Shown here: positions 63,703 to 64,000 of the stretch, piece by piece | Layout: each line of letters opens with the position of its first letter | Position numbering within the stretch: position 1 is the first letter of the stretch | NCBI RefSeq assembly: GCF_900109045.1 | Contig: NZ_FNYL01000009.1 | Location: forward strand, 309,374 to 373,373 | Origin: Dyadobacter sp. SG02 | GTDB lineage: Bacteria > Bacteroidota > Bacteroidia > Cytophagales > Spirosomataceae | Direction of reading: 5' to 3' | DNA: 64,000 nt | Translations under genes and position numbers: made by a program | The notes under the pieces: generated by a model | Databases searched by the model: none | What the model saw: the letters and a program-made list of their open reading frames with translations, nothing else | Told to the model about the DNA's origin: nothing

Positions 63703-63777
63703 AATGATTGAATGATTGAATTTTGAATGATTGAATAATACTTTATTCGGTCATTCGGTCATTGTCACATTCGGTCG
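63703..63777. repeat. Short tandem repeats in the 23S-5S spacer
   Basis: AATGATTG occurs at 63703, 63711 and 63726 (and again at 63823, at the 23S end). TTCGGTCA occurs at 63746 and 63754, with TTCGGTCG at 63770. The repeats probably arose by slippage and make this spacer a likely variable site between rRNA copies. Confidence 0.75.
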
Positions 63778-63825
63778 TTGACTTTCATGTCATATTGGAA
63801 GTAGAAGAGATGAAGGATAAAGAAT

Positions 63826-64000
63826 GATTGTGCAAGCTGTTGGGTAATTAGTACTGCTCAGCTGAGTGTATTTCGACACGTATACCTGCAGCCTATCAAC
63901 GTCGTAGTCTACAACGACCCTTATGTGGAAGATTCATCTTCGGGCTAGTTTCGCACTTAGATGCTTTCAGCGCTTATCTATTCCCCACATAGCTACCCGG
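63826..64000 (-). rRNA. rrl: 23S ribosomal RNA, 3' end only
   Basis: The minus strand has the conserved end of 23S rRNA: GAAACTAGCCCGAAGATGA, TAGACTACGACGTTGATAGG and CAGTACTAATTACCCAACAG, ending near the TTGCACAATC sequence. The body lies beyond the right edge. The 3' end is set by similarity to other Bacteroidota and is approximate. Confidence 0.93.

Noticed and set aside
1..64000. CRISPR arrays, insertion sequences, prophage or integrase genes, tRNA genes
   Set aside because: I looked for regularly spaced repeats, transposase or integrase motifs and tRNA-like cloverleaf sequence and saw none. The fibre-like protein at 58431 has no phage neighbours.

Overview
The window looks like chromosomal DNA of a Bacteroidota bacterium of the order Cytophagales, most likely a Dyadobacter-like member of the Spirosomataceae. 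The reasons are four SusC/SusD outer-membrane pairs, a type IX secretion (T9SS) C-terminal sorting domain, promoter elements of the TAnnTTTG type, few Shine-Dalgarno sequences, and the form of the 5S/23S rRNA at the right edge. The genus is an inference; no database search was made.

Region 1 (1-21496) is a glycan-use locus. A GH92 alpha-mannosidase, cut by the left edge, faces a long rightward run: ACS-type MFS permease, L-arabinose-isomerase-like protein, two tandem SusC/SusD pairs, a clan GH-A-like hydrolase, a large secreted protein of unknown function and an SGNH esterase. A GntR/UTRA repressor ends the run on the opposite strand, back to back with a tannase/feruloyl-esterase gene. The 13-base sequence TTAGTGCGTTAAG occurs exactly in front of the MFS gene, in front of the isomerase gene and between gntR and the tannase gene, so it is probably the GntR operator.

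Region 2 (21497-30990) is mixed accessory and housekeeping material: a small lipoprotein, an AraC regulator, a RibD/DHFR-like reductase overlapping a glycolipid-binding-domain gene, an ABC-F ATPase, a second AraC regulator, a 14-helix drug-efflux-type MFS and a catalytic acetolactate synthase subunit without a regulatory subunit. A strong terminator closes it.

Region 3 (31205-38217) is a third SusC/SusD pair followed by a heparinase II/III-like lyase. It is preceded by a degenerate, inverted copy of the region 1 operator.

Region 4 (38241-55159, leftward) is a mannoside/N-glycan-type locus: SusC, SusD, GH92, GH38 and a sialate-O-acetylesterase-like protein, then a LacI repressor with a sugar-porter MFS, then a large FG-GAP/ASPIC lipoprotein. 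Two LacI-type operators spaced 22 bp lie in front of susC, and a third copy lies in front of the FG-GAP gene.

Region 5 (55431-63129) starts with a one-protein phosphorelay (TPR, histidine kinase, receiver, AraC domain). It is followed by a fibre-like secreted protein, a T9SS-exported protein that looks like a chymotrypsin-fold protease without its catalytic Ser and His, a CsgG/TolB-N-like protein, a convergent outer-membrane beta-barrel and a 56-residue small ORF. The right edge holds the end of an rRNA operon on the minus strand (23S 3' end, spacer with a duplicated piece of 5S, 5S, terminator).
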